NCBI GenBank assembly: GCA_031417395.1
Contig: JANOVM010000040.1
Location: 7,164 to 71,163 of the forward strand
Reading direction: 5' to 3'
DNA: 64,000 nt
DNA from: JADKIH01 sp031417395
GTDB lineage: Bacteria; Bacteroidota; Bacteroidia; AKYH767-A; 2013-40CM-41-45
This document shows positions 17,636 to 26,728 of this stretch, piece by piece; the first letter of the stretch is position 1, and each line of letters begins with the position of its first letter. The notes beneath the pieces were generated by a model that worked only from the letters and a program-made list of their open reading frames with translations, did not search any database and was not told the DNA's origin. Both the position numbers and the translations under genes were made by a program.

Positions 17636-20600
17636 ATGAAAACAAATGAAAGTAGGCGAAAGCTGATAATTATTACCATTATATTTATTCTTTTTCAATT
17701 ACCTGTTTCCTTTGCTCAAAACTACAATTATGAAAATGATGTGATAATTAACACCTCTGGTACTCCTAGCTGTAATTGCAATAGTTCCAGTCAAAGACTT
17801 GACCCTGCGAATAATATTCCATTCTCAAATAGTGTCGTGAAGATTGTGATGGTGGATTTTAATGTTTTTCAAGATGGCAGCGGCGGCGGCAATTTTCAAA
17901 ATACTACAAATATAAATTCTGGTACTCCTCGTCTATATAGCATCTTAAGTTATCTGAATAATTATTATAGCCATAATGGGACTAATTTTATTCCTCCAGC
18001 AAATACTACTGTTACTGATTTGTCAAATGAATTTATTCAATTTGAGCTGGGAGATATTTATTTTTATAACAATGCAAATTATTTAAAATGCTCCAATGCT
18101 TCAACTTTAATTTCTGTCGTTGATGGTGATGCTTCCCGTTCACCCATAGAAACAAGCAATCATATTCAAGTTTTTTTATCTCAAGGTTGGTAATCAGCAC
18201 ATCTTGAAACAAGCAATATAAGTCTAACAAACGGAGGAAGCGGTTATACTAGTCCACCAACCGTAACCTTTTCTGGCACAATACCAGCAAATGGAACAGC
18301 ACAAATTTCCGGTGGTGTTGTTGTAGGAATAACAATAAATACTGGAAATGGTGGCTCATACACTTCTCCATGTGACGGCACCAATGGTTATCCCTCCATT
18401 ACATTTAGTGGAGGTGGCGGCAGCGGTGCAACGGCTGTTATTACTGGAGTTTCCGGAGGAGCAGCAGGTTATGCACCACTTGCAAGTTGCACTTTGGAAG
18501 TCAAGCATTATGTTATGTTATTTGGTGTTTATAATGGCGGAAATTCAGGTGCTGATTATTCTACTTCAACAACTCTTGCTCATGAAATGGGACATAACTT
18601 TGGATTGATTCACACTTATACTGGCGGAAACACTTCTGCAAATTGTACAACAAATGGATCTGACCCATTTTATCTTGATGATATTTATGGATTACCTGCT
18701 CCTGGAAATTGTCCTCATAATATTTCATGGCCTTGCGGAAATCAAAGTATCACAAATAAAATAGAAAATAATATGTTGGGCGGTAATCAGTGTGCAGATT
18801 ATTTTTCACCAAAGCAAATCGGAACGATGCACCGATCATTAAAATATATGTCATCAAGAAATTATTTAAAAGAATGTTATTATGACACCAATAATCCACT
18901 GAATATTACCTCGTCCGAGAACTGGAATTTTGATGTTTTATGGGATAGAGACATTGTTGTTAATTCAGGAGCTACTTTAACATTAAATTGTAAATTATCA
19001 ATGCCCCAGACTTCTAGTATTACTGTCAAAGCAGGAGGTATATTGGAAATTGATGGCGAAATAACAAATAATTGTGATGGTGGTTGGGATGGTGAAATTA
19101 ATGTTGAACCGGGCGGAACACTTCGATTGCAATCAAACGCGGATATTACTTTCGTTGGAGTTGGAAAGATTGATATACAAGCTGCGAATGGGGTTGATGG
19201 AAATTTTATATATGAGGATGGTGCAAAAATTTATCTTGATGGCGCAGATACAAAAATAAATATTGATGGTTTATTATATATTGATGACGGAGCAACTTTT
19301 ACTTTTAATTACAATGGTTCTGCGCATGGCTATGTTCGATTAGGATACAGTACACACTGGCCCTCTTCAAATGTTACTTGTGGAGTCGGCTCTAGTTTTC
19401 AGCTTACCGGAAACAACATGCATAGTCGAGTTTTAGTAATTGACCAAGAAACCTTTCATGGGCCAGCTGCTCTTGATAAATTCATTGTAACTGATGGAAC
19501 CATTGAATTTGGTGCCGGTTGTAGAATTCAAGCTGATGGTGGTAATACAATTATTCAGTTTACAAATGATATCTTTACTTCTATAAGTGGTACATATAAT
19601 GGCCATCGGGGACTTCATCTTTATGGTCAGCCTAATGTTACAATTGAATCTTGTATCTTTCAATATGGCCAATATGGTGTTTTTGCTTTTTTAACATATG
19701 GCGGTGTACCCCTTAATTTAACAACATGTTCTTTCTTCAAAAATGATATTGGCTTTTGGGCAAATGATAAAGGATTCAATCTTTATCAATGTTATTTCTG
19801 GAATAATGGCGAAGGAGTACATGCACAGTACATGTCATTTGGGTCATTGATTCTAGGTGGAACTTTTGGTAGTCCATTTGTTGGTAATTCTTCAGGAATT
19901 GATTTTCGAGGGTATTCATCTTCTTCTCTATTCTTAGATGATCCATATATTCAAGCTAATGAATATGGAGTTACTGCCGAGGGAATTATGCTAAAAGCAA
20001 AGTGCGGATTTGTTGGGATGAACACAACGGGTTTTAATATGCTAACTAATTCTACTTTGATTATGGACAATTCATTTATTGGAAATAATCCAGCAAATGT
20101 TACGGCATTTGCTAATGGATCAACAATAAAATGTACAAATGCAAACGATGTTAGGGTTGAAGAAGGAGCTAATGAACTTACTCCTGCTATTGCCCAAGCA
20201 GCACATTGTATTGAAGGGTCGCTAATGGTTCCATTTACAACTACAATGGTAGCAGATAATAATAAATGGAATTGGAATGGCTCATATTCCTCAAGCGATG
20301 TTAATCTTGTTGATATATCAAGTAATCAAATTTCGATTTCAGATCAATACCCTCAATCTAATATCGATCCATGTGGTCAAGCAATTCCTTTATGCCCTAA
20401 TCCCCCTTGTGATATAGAAACTGCAGGTGGCGAAAATCCTGATTATGCAGAATTTTCTTCGGAAAATTTTAATGGTTTTGAATTGAAAGAAGAAATTAGC
20501 GAAAAAATTGCAGTCATAAATTCAACAGATCCTAATAATTATTTAGAAATAGTTGAAAATTTATATAATCAACTTGTTGATTACTCAAATTCAATGGGAG

Positions 20601-21289
20601 AAGAAGACCGACGAATACTTGATTTTCAATATAAACAAATAACAGAGGCATTAGGGTATGCTTTCAAATATGGACAAATAACCGAAGAAGAAAATAAATC
20701 GGAGCTTAGCACAGTAGTGTCACATGTTTTAGAAATTCAAGAAATAATATCAGATTTTCATTTTGCTGAAGGTAACAATTTGTATGGTACATCTGTTGGC
20801 CTAGACAAAGTCCAAATATTACGACTTGCAGGAAGAAGAGACTTAGCAATCGTAGCTTCTGAATCTCTTTTAAGTTTAGTTTCAACCCAGCAAGAAGCAG
20901 ACGCCATAACACATTTTCAGTGCATTATGGGTATTGAGCAGTCTGTTCTCGATGGAGAAATTCTTATATCTGAATTTAACTCTGAAGAATTACTTGGAAC
21001 TTGCAATGGCTCTCAATTAAAATTAGCTAGACCTGTTTCTCAAAAACTTTCATCAGAAGACTTTCAAATTACTATTACTCCAAATCCAGCAATATCAAAC
21101 TTAACTATCAGTACTAACATTGAAAACTTCTGAGTTCAATTAAAGGATATATTAGGACATGTTGTTTTCAATAAAATAAATAGTAATAGTACAACCGTAG
21201 ACGTTTCATCTTTCACTAAAGGATTTTATTTCATTATAATTGAAAAAGAGGGAAGTGTTATTTCAAATAAGAAAATATCAATTCAATGA
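17636..21289 (+). pseudogene. M43-like metzincin protease, two in-frame stops
   Basis: One continuous reading frame of about 1217 codons interrupted by TAA at 18191-18193 and TGA at 21131-21133, with clear coding sequence on both sides of each. Part 1 (17636-18193): signal peptide (FILFQLPVSFAQ) and the N-terminal half of the protease. Then come a Gly-rich insert (NGGSGYTSPPTVTFSG type), the zinc site HEMGHNFGLIH (18580-18612) and a metzincin Met-turn region (NNMLGGNQCADYFSPKQIGTM). A right-handed beta-helix-like stretch follows, then a helical segment. After the TGA the frame continues with LKDILGHVV ... GFYFIIIEKEG, the end of a T9SS type A sorting domain, to a TGA at 21287. As written, neither fragment would give an active, sorted protease. 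Confidence 0.85.
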
Positions 21290-21558
21290 ATTATAATTTC
21301 AGAAAGTATTGATAAATATACGAATCCAGTCCATTGCGGATATTCATTTCCATGAACATTAGGTATAAATAATTCCATTTCGAGCGGGAATCAAATTGAA
21401 TTGAATCAGCTATCAAAATCACACATGCTTATTCATGAGGCTACTTCAACCAACCCGAAAAACAATATGTTTAAGGCCCAAAAATAGTTAAAAAATTTAT
21501 AACATGCATTTCCAGTCCGTAGTTCGACAGTATTGACCGGGGGTGCACTGTGCACTCC

Positions 21559-22080
21559 TTAAAGTGTCCTTCTTTTCATCAAATAATCCACATCATTCGC
21601 CTCCCCCAATTGAAATGACTTTTCACCAAAAATTTCAAAACCATATTGCTTGTAAAAGTTAATCGCTTTAAGATTATCTATGTTTACACCTAGCCATATC
21701 CAATAAAATTTTTCATTCAAAGCAATTTCAAGACACTTGTCCATTAAAATTTTGCCGACCTTTAATCCTTGCCAATCCTTACTTACATAAATCCTTTCAA
21801 TCTCAATTGCCGCTTCATTTTCAAACTCATCATAGCTTCTGTCGCGGCGAAGTTTTGCGTAACCAATAATCTTTTCTGCAGCAGAAGCAATAAGAAAGGT
21901 ATTGACATCGGAATCTTCAATTTCCTTCTTTAATTTATCGGTATTAAAGGCTTCTTTCATATAACTCTGCATGTCTTCCTCTGTATTCACGGGGCGCCAG
22001 GTTTCATAGAAAGTTAATCGTCCGATTTCGCTGAGAATCGTATTATCCGCTGGTAATGCTTTTCGTAACTCTATATTCAT
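21559..22080 (-). CDS. GNAT family N-acetyltransferase
   Basis: 173 aa GNAT fold. Motif A for acetyl-CoA is RIYVSKDWQGLKVGKILMD (Q-x-x-x-x-G-K, one small residue replaced by Lys), with the preceding strand (EAAIEIERIYV) and the C-terminal WLGVNIDNLKAINFYKQYGF typical of the family. It transfers an acetyl group from acetyl-CoA to an amine; the acceptor is unknown. It is monocistronic on the minus strand and divergent from the MORN-repeat gene. Confidence 0.92.
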   Translation of the reverse strand: MNIELRKALPADNTILSEIGRLTFYETWRPVNTEEDMQSYMKEAFNTDKLKKEIEDSDVNTFLIASAAEKIIGYAKLRRDRSYDEFENEAAIEIERIYVSKDWQGLKVGKILMDKCLEIALNEKFYWIWLGVNIDNLKAINFYKQYGFEIFGEKSFQLGEANDVDYLMKRRTL

Positions 22081-22187
22081 GAGGGTAAAAATAAGAAATG
22101 AGTATGAATCAATAAATAAAATAATAGAATACCTTTAAAGCGACGAATACCAAAAGAAAAATTAATTTTACCACTTAAAATCATACT

Positions 22188-22937
22188 ATGAAAGGGTTTA
22201 CATTCATTTTATTTTTTCTGTTTTCAATTTCGCTATTTGGGCAAACAACAAAGCCTTTACCCTCCTTTCCTTTAAATCTAATGGGATTTACTCCAAAAGA
22301 TACCTTAATTGAGATTAGTGAAAAAGATCCTTCAAGACAAAATATGGAAATTAAAAATGCCAATGGCATTATCCTTACCCGTGGAGAATTGCTTAACGGA
22401 AAAAGAGAAGGACTTTGGCGTGAATACAACAATTCAAGTGTTATTACAAAAATTGAAGAATACAAATCAGGACAAAAAAACGGAGCTTCCATTACCTTTT
22501 CATTTATTGGCCAGATACAGACAGATGCAACTTATAAAAATGACTCTCTGAATGGTACAAAACTTTCTTTTCTTACGAATGGAAGAATCAAAATGCTGGA
22601 AAATTATTTAAACGGCCAACTCCACGGCACTTTTAAAGCCTACTACGATGATCAAAAGCCTAAAGAAGAGTCGTTTTATAAATTTGGTTTGCGAGACAGT
22701 GTCAGTAAATGGTATTTCAAAACCGGAAAGCCATCTGTCGAATATCATTATGCAAATGGATATTTGGAAGGTGTATCCTATGAATACAATGAAGACGGCA
22801 CCTTAAAGAAAGAAGGAAAATACAAAAGCGGAAATGAAGAAGGAGAATGGAAAGAATATGAAAATGGTAATTTGGTAAAGAAAGTAATTTACAAAGCAGG
22901 AAAAATCATTAAAGAAATACCGGTAAAAAAGAAATAG
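22188..22937 (+). CDS. exported MORN/YwqK-like repeat protein
   Basis: 249 aa with a signal peptide (FILFFLFSISLFGQ) followed by about seven repeats of the form 'NG...G.W..Y...G.....Y..G', for example NGKREGLWREYNN, NGQLHGTFKAYYDD and SGNEEGEWKEYENG. These are MORN-type beta-hairpin repeats. Database entries often call such proteins 'toxin-antitoxin YwqK family antitoxin', but the signal peptide makes an intracellular antitoxin role unlikely here. Function unknown. Confidence 0.85.
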   Translation: MKGFTFILFFLFSISLFGQTTKPLPSFPLNLMGFTPKDTLIEISEKDPSRQNMEIKNANGIILTRGELLNGKREGLWREYNNSSVITKIEEYKSGQKNGASITFSFIGQIQTDATYKNDSLNGTKLSFLTNGRIKMLENYLNGQLHGTFKAYYDDQKPKEESFYKFGLRDSVSKWYFKTGKPSVEYHYANGYLEGVSYEYNEDGTLKKEGKYKSGNEEGEWKEYENGNLVKKVIYKAGKIIKEIPVKKK

Positions 22938-22949
22938 AAGAAATTTAAT

Positions 22950-23432
22950 CTATGTTATTTGTTTATGCCAGCTATCCCTTAGAGGAATTTCCCAGGCATT
23001 AGCAAGTAATTCCAGGCTTTGAACAAGGTTATTAAAAACAACAGTATTATCGTTTATAGTTCCGCTTTCCAATAACTTTTCAAACTCAGCTCTTCTTACC
23101 AATCTCACTTTTCCGTCTTCTTTAAAGGCAAAAATGTTTCTGTCAAGTAAGTTTAAAGCATACTCCTTTTCAAGCTGCTTAATAAAGTGAACAGATTTAT
23201 CGATAGAACAACCGCCGGCCGATGCATGCTTTTCATCGATCATCAAAATAAGAAAAATACCGTAACGGATATCAAAACTCGCTTTTAAATGTTCATTATG
23301 GGATGTCCAATTTTCAAGAAAGACTTTTGATTTAATAACAATTTCCCTTTCCTCCTTTTCAGAAAATTTTCTGTCGGCTTGATAAATCCAGATCCTGGAA
23401 TCAGGCGGCATTTGATTAACGGGTACTAGCAT
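22950..23432 (-). CDS. conserved Bacteroidota protein of unknown function
   Basis: 161 aa from the ATG at 23432 (MLVPVNQMPPDSRIWIYQAD). The frame is open to 23525, but that extension would lie on a terminator hairpin and I do not accept it. The start ...PPDSRIWIYQADRKF.. is familiar from a conserved Bacteroidota family often labelled 'ABC transporter ATPase', yet there is no Walker A, Walker B or ABC signature here, so that label is unjustified. The protein looks soluble, alpha/beta, with GGCSIDKSVHFIKQLE near the middle. Function unknown. Confidence 0.8.
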   Translation of the reverse strand: MLVPVNQMPPDSRIWIYQADRKFSEKEEREIVIKSKVFLENWTSHNEHLKASFDIRYGIFLILMIDEKHASAGGCSIDKSVHFIKQLEKEYALNLLDRNIFAFKEDGKVRLVRRAEFEKLLESGTINDNTVVFNNLVQSLELLANAWEIPLRDSWHKQIT

Positions 23433-23503
23433 GACACAAAAATAGTGAATATTTTCGTATGCCGGACTTTTTACAGATTTGTTTGGGTTATCTGATAAAA
23501 AAA

Positions 23504-23539
23504 ACAAGCGGAAGAAAGCTCTCAATCTCTTCCGCTTGT
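23504..23539 (-). terminator. intrinsic terminator of small exported gene
   Basis: Perfect 12-bp stem ACAAGCGGAAGA...TCTTCCGCTTGT. On the minus strand the T-run lies directly after it. It starts 7 bases after the stop of the 23546-23935 gene and separates it from the next leftward gene. Confidence 0.85.
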
Positions 23540-23545
23540 ATTCTA

Positions 23546-23935
23546 CTATTCCTTCAATTCTATATCAAATAAACCCATAGTCTTACTGTCCTTAATCTCA
23601 ATAGTTACCATATTGCCATTTTGCACATTCCAATAAACGGGAAGATCGTTTTCAAACAGAACATTACCATCTTGTCTGCCATTTTCAACCTGATTAAAAA
23701 CGAAATCCAAAATATCTCCTGAAGAATACGTTCTATGTGCAACACTTTCGATTGAAAAGTCAGACCCTCCACATAAGTGACGACCTACTCCAAGACATTC
23801 AATATAATTATGATGAACTCTTACATAACTGTATCCCATAGGTCTTGTGCAACCATCGATAACAAATGTGGTAGCGAATAAGCCGGAACAAAACACACCT
23901 GTAAATAATAGAATTAATATAAATGATTTTTTCAT
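23546..23935 (-). CDS. small exported protein, paralogue of 26336 gene
   Basis: 129 aa with signal peptide (FILILLFTGVFCSGLFA). The mature part has several Cys and, near the C-terminus, DFVFNQVENG...FENDLPVYW. The same pattern (DFVF.QV.NG....FENDLPV.W) is in the 130-aa protein at 26336-26728, 2.4 kb away on the other strand, so the two are paralogues. Both are followed at once by a terminator. I do not recognise the family. This copy has no partner genes of the kind that follow the other one. Confidence 0.8.
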   Translation of the reverse strand: MKKSFILILLFTGVFCSGLFATTFVIDGCTRPMGYSYVRVHHNYIECLGVGRHLCGGSDFSIESVAHRTYSSGDILDFVFNQVENGRQDGNVLFENDLPVYWNVQNGNMVTIEIKDSKTMGLFDIELKE

Positions 23936-24196
23936 GATATTGTATTTAATAATTGATTAATAAAACTTAAACTCTTGAAAGTATTTCGCTGAAAAGAAAT
24001 TTTTATGATGAATCAAAATACATAGGCCGAATTCCGGAAGTTTATTAAAAACTATTTCAGTGCAAATATTCAATACAAAAAGGATTGAAAACAACTCCAT
24101 TAAGTATGGATAATAAATTGAGTAGAATTAATTAAACGGAATAATTGATGTTGTGCATGTTTGGGTGAATGTTAGGGTGTACGGTATACTTCGACA

Positions 24197-24281
24197 CTTC
24201 GGCTGCGCTCAGTGACCTCACTTCGGCTGCCTCAGGAACCATCCTTCGGCTGCGCTCAGGAACCATCCTTCGACTCTCAGG
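24197..24281. repeat. tandem CTTCGGCTGCGCTCAG repeats
   Basis: Four imperfect units: CTTCGGCTGCGCTCAG twice, CTTCGGCTGCCTCAG and CTTCGACTCTCAG, two of them joined by GGAACCATC. Similar units occur at 58101-58139. The units are far more GC-rich than their surroundings. Short repeats of this kind are scattered in many Bacteroidota genomes; their role is not known to me. Confidence 0.8.
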
Positions 24282-24301
24282 GCAATGTCCTTTAGTTAAG
24301 T

Positions 24302-24783
24302 AAAATGATTTATACGTAGTCAATTTATGGAATTATTTGGCCCGTTAGGACCAGACTCTTGGTAACTTTTGGACAATACAAAAGTGCTAAGCCCCTTTAG
24401 GGGCGCACTCTTTAAACACACAGCTTTTTTTGATAACGAAAACACACTTTATTCACGTATCCGACAACTTATCATCAAATATTGTCCAAAGGGCCAAGCG
24501 GGAAATCGGTTGTTTAAAAATATATCATTTGTCAAAACCAACCTCAAAGAGTTGAAGATGTATTTGTGTGTATGTATTTGCCATGTAATTTTAACACAAT
24601 TGTACATGAGGAATAAGCCGAATGCAACCGATATATGCAGGAACTTATACCCTGTTGTATGAATGGACAGATACGTTGTGTTAAAAGAGTTCGCCCCAAA
24701 AGGGGCTTGACGTAATCGTGTTGTCTATTGTTACCGAAAGTGCGGCCCTAAAGGGCCTGTCACTTCTAAAAGCATTTACTTAA
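24302..24783 (+). repeat. dispersed palindromic element, copy A
   Basis: An about 480-base non-coding element whose two ends are inverted copies of each other. The left end has GGCCCGTTAGGACC, CAGACTCTTGGTAAC and AGCCCCTTTAGGGGC; the right end has their reverse complements (CGCCCCAAAAGGGGCT, GTTACCGAAAG, GGCCCTAAAGGGCC). A second copy lies inverted at 58221-58671; the first about 150 bases and the last about 130 correspond well and the centre diverges. A 97-codon ORF inside (24369-24662) is not conserved in copy B, so I do not treat it as a gene. The structure resembles a non-autonomous (MITE-like) element or a large folded RNA. Confidence 0.75.
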
Positions 24784-25308
24784 CATGAATTCTTGTGATT
24801 AACGAAATGACTTTGCGCTCAGGGAACGGGGATTAATTTGGAATTAGCATAGAAATCGCTCAGCCGGGGGTTGATCTAATTTTTTGTCTTCGAAGGAAAC
24901 ATTTTGATTAAAGGTATTCGAATTATAATTCATAAAATAAAAATGATTTTGGCATTGAAATTCTGAACAAACGTAATTTCCGGAAAAGGAAGGCATATTT
25001 TGCCCCGGGGGCAAAAATCAAAAAGCCCTTGTTTTACTTACTCCACATTATTACAAAAATAGTTTATGATTAAAAATGCGGCTGGCGCCAGGCAAGAGAC
25101 CCCTAAATTTCCCCTCTTGCAAGACTATCCGCCGGGTGGCAGACAGCATGAATAAATACACGAATGACTGTATTCTAAAAACAGATTCCAACTGCATATA
25201 TGACGGATAATTTATTTTACAGTGAGTTTGTTATCCATTTCTCAAAATCAAAAACAGCTGAATAAGAGACTCTTTTAGTGTGAAGTAGTTTTAGATAATT
25301 ATAGACCT
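24784..25308. other. intergenic region, no gene seen
   Basis: About 525 bases without a supported gene between the palindromic element and exonuclease III. It holds one more TGCGCTCAGGGAACGGGG-like fragment of the short repeat near 24813 and a GC-rich palindrome TTTTGCCCC-G-GGGGCAAAA at 24998-25016. Nothing else is recognisable. Confidence 0.6.
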
Positions 25309-26088
25309 CTAAAGTTTCAATTCCAATTCAATAGGACAATGGTCACTTCCCATAACGTTTGGATGAATGGAAGCATTGGTAACCATACTTCTCATCTCAG
25401 AAGAAATCATATAATAATCAATTCGCCAGCCTGTATTTCTTTCACGGGCGCGAGTAATAACATCCCAATAAGTGTATTGACTAGGTTCTTTATTATACTC
25501 TCTGAAAATATCAATATAACCCATGTCAATAATTTTATCGATCCAGGCACGCTCTTCAGGAAGGAATCCGCTTGTTTTAGCATTAGGGCCCGGACGGGCA
25601 AGGTCAATTTCTTTATGAGCAGTATTGTAATCGCCGCAAACGATAATATTCTTTTTTTTCTTTCTCATAAATTCCGCACGTTTAAAAAGCTCACCATAAA
25701 AATCAAGCTTATACTTAACTCGATCAGGTCCGCGACCTCCATTCGGAAAATAAACATTATAAAGGACAAACTTTTCATATTCTACTTCCAGGACACGACC
25801 TTCACTGTCAAATTCAGGATTGTTAAAACCGGAATTAACCTGCAAAGGTTCCTGGCGTGAATACACGGCAACGCCGGAGTAACCCTTCTTTTCTGCTGAG
25901 AAAAAATATGACTTGAAGTCTCCAATACGCATGATCTCTTCAGCAAGCTGCTCCGGTTGAGCTTTGGTTTCCTGAAGACACAAGACATCAGGATTCTCTT
26001 TTACGAACCATTCCTGAAATCCTTTTTTCCAAATAGCCCGAATACCATTTACATTCCAGCATAAAATTCTGAAGGTCTTTTTGTCCAT
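25309..26088 (-). CDS. exodeoxyribonuclease III family AP endonuclease
   Basis: 259 aa, usual length for ExoA/Xth. All family motifs are visible: CWNVNGIRA at the start, CLQETKA (metal-binding Glu), YNVYFPNGGRG, GDYNTAHKEIDLARP (catalytic Asp and Asn) and the C-terminal GSDHCPIELEL with the catalytic Asp-His. The enzyme cleaves DNA 5' to abasic sites in base excision repair and has 3'-exonuclease activity. It is monocistronic; an exact -7 element lies just upstream. Confidence 0.96.
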   Translation of the reverse strand: MDKKTFRILCWNVNGIRAIWKKGFQEWFVKENPDVLCLQETKAQPEQLAEEIMRIGDFKSYFFSAEKKGYSGVAVYSRQEPLQVNSGFNNPEFDSEGRVLEVEYEKFVLYNVYFPNGGRGPDRVKYKLDFYGELFKRAEFMRKKKKNIIVCGDYNTAHKEIDLARPGPNAKTSGFLPEERAWIDKIIDMGYIDIFREYNKEPSQYTYWDVITRARERNTGWRIDYYMISSEMRSMVTNASIHPNVMGSDHCPIELELKL

Positions 26089-26105
26089 GTGCTAATAGTT
26101 TTGTG

Positions 26106-26113
26106 CAAATATA
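26106..26113 (-). promoter_or_regulatory. Bacteroidota -7 element for exonuclease III gene
   Basis: Minus-strand TATATTTG matches TAnnTTTG exactly, 17 bases before the ATG. No TTTG was found at the right spacing for the -33 box, so confidence is limited. Confidence 0.4.
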
Positions 26114-26335
26114 GGATCATTTATCAAACAGCATAAATTATCCAACAAAAACAGTGTTGTAATCCGGTTCATGTTAATACATATTTGCATTATAAATTCA
26201 TAAATAAAATGGAAATCCCAAATAAAACTGCTTTTAAAAAATCTCCTACTTAGCCGCTATCAGGCGGGATAAAATAAATTTAGTATAGCGTATAAAAATA
26301 AAATAGTATTTATCAATTAATTAAAACAATTCAAA

Positions 26336-26728
26336 ATGAAAAAAAGAATATTTGCAACACTTCTACTGCTGGCATCAATTGCATTTGAATCTTCAGCATA
26401 TACAATTCTTATTTCCGGAGGCGGAAAAAACCAAAGATTTTATAGAATTTTCATTTCAGACAAGACTGCCCAATGTACCGGAAATGGTAATAATAAATGT
26501 TTTCTTTTAGAAGGAACAATTTCAACGCCGACTAAAACCATAAAACACAACATTCAAAATGTAGTTGATTTTGTTTTTAGTCAGGTAAATAATGGAAATG
26601 TAAATGGCGAAGAAACTTTTGAAAATGATTTACCGGTTTCCTGGAAATCTGAAAGGGACGGAAATGTGGAGATAAATATTGAAAATGGTGTAGTTGAAGG
26701 AGTTGATTACTATGATTCGGAGAAATAA
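26336..26728 (+). CDS. small exported protein, heads four-gene cluster
   Basis: 130 aa with signal peptide (IFATLLLLASIAFESSA). It is a paralogue of the protein at 23546-23935 through DFVFSQVNNG...FENDLPVSW. The C-terminus is acidic. It is the first of four consecutive rightward genes for exported proteins; its last 17 bases overlap the start of the next gene, and a strong intrinsic terminator begins 7 bases after its stop. Most transcripts probably end there, making this the most expressed gene of the cluster. Function unknown. Confidence 0.8.
   Translation: MKKRIFATLLLLASIAFESSAYTILISGGGKNQRFYRIFISDKTAQCTGNGNNKCFLLEGTISTPTKTIKHNIQNVVDFVFSQVNNGNVNGEETFENDLPVSWKSERDGNVEINIENGVVEGVDYYDSEK

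Noticed and set aside
22188..22937. Calling the MORN-repeat protein an antitoxin
   Set aside because: That name is often transferred by automatic annotation, but a signal peptide and the lack of a toxin gene speak against it.
23433..23525. N-terminal extension MRAFFRLFF of the 22950 gene
   Set aside because: It is coded partly by the terminator hairpin of the upstream gene, and the familiar family start is the Met at 23432.
24369..24662. 97-codon frame within palindromic element copy A
   Set aside because: The frame is not kept in copy B, whose centre diverges, and half of it is palindromic repeat sequence.
25339..25860. 173-codon plus-strand frame
   Set aside because: Lies wholly antisense to the fully conserved exonuclease III gene and has no protein features.
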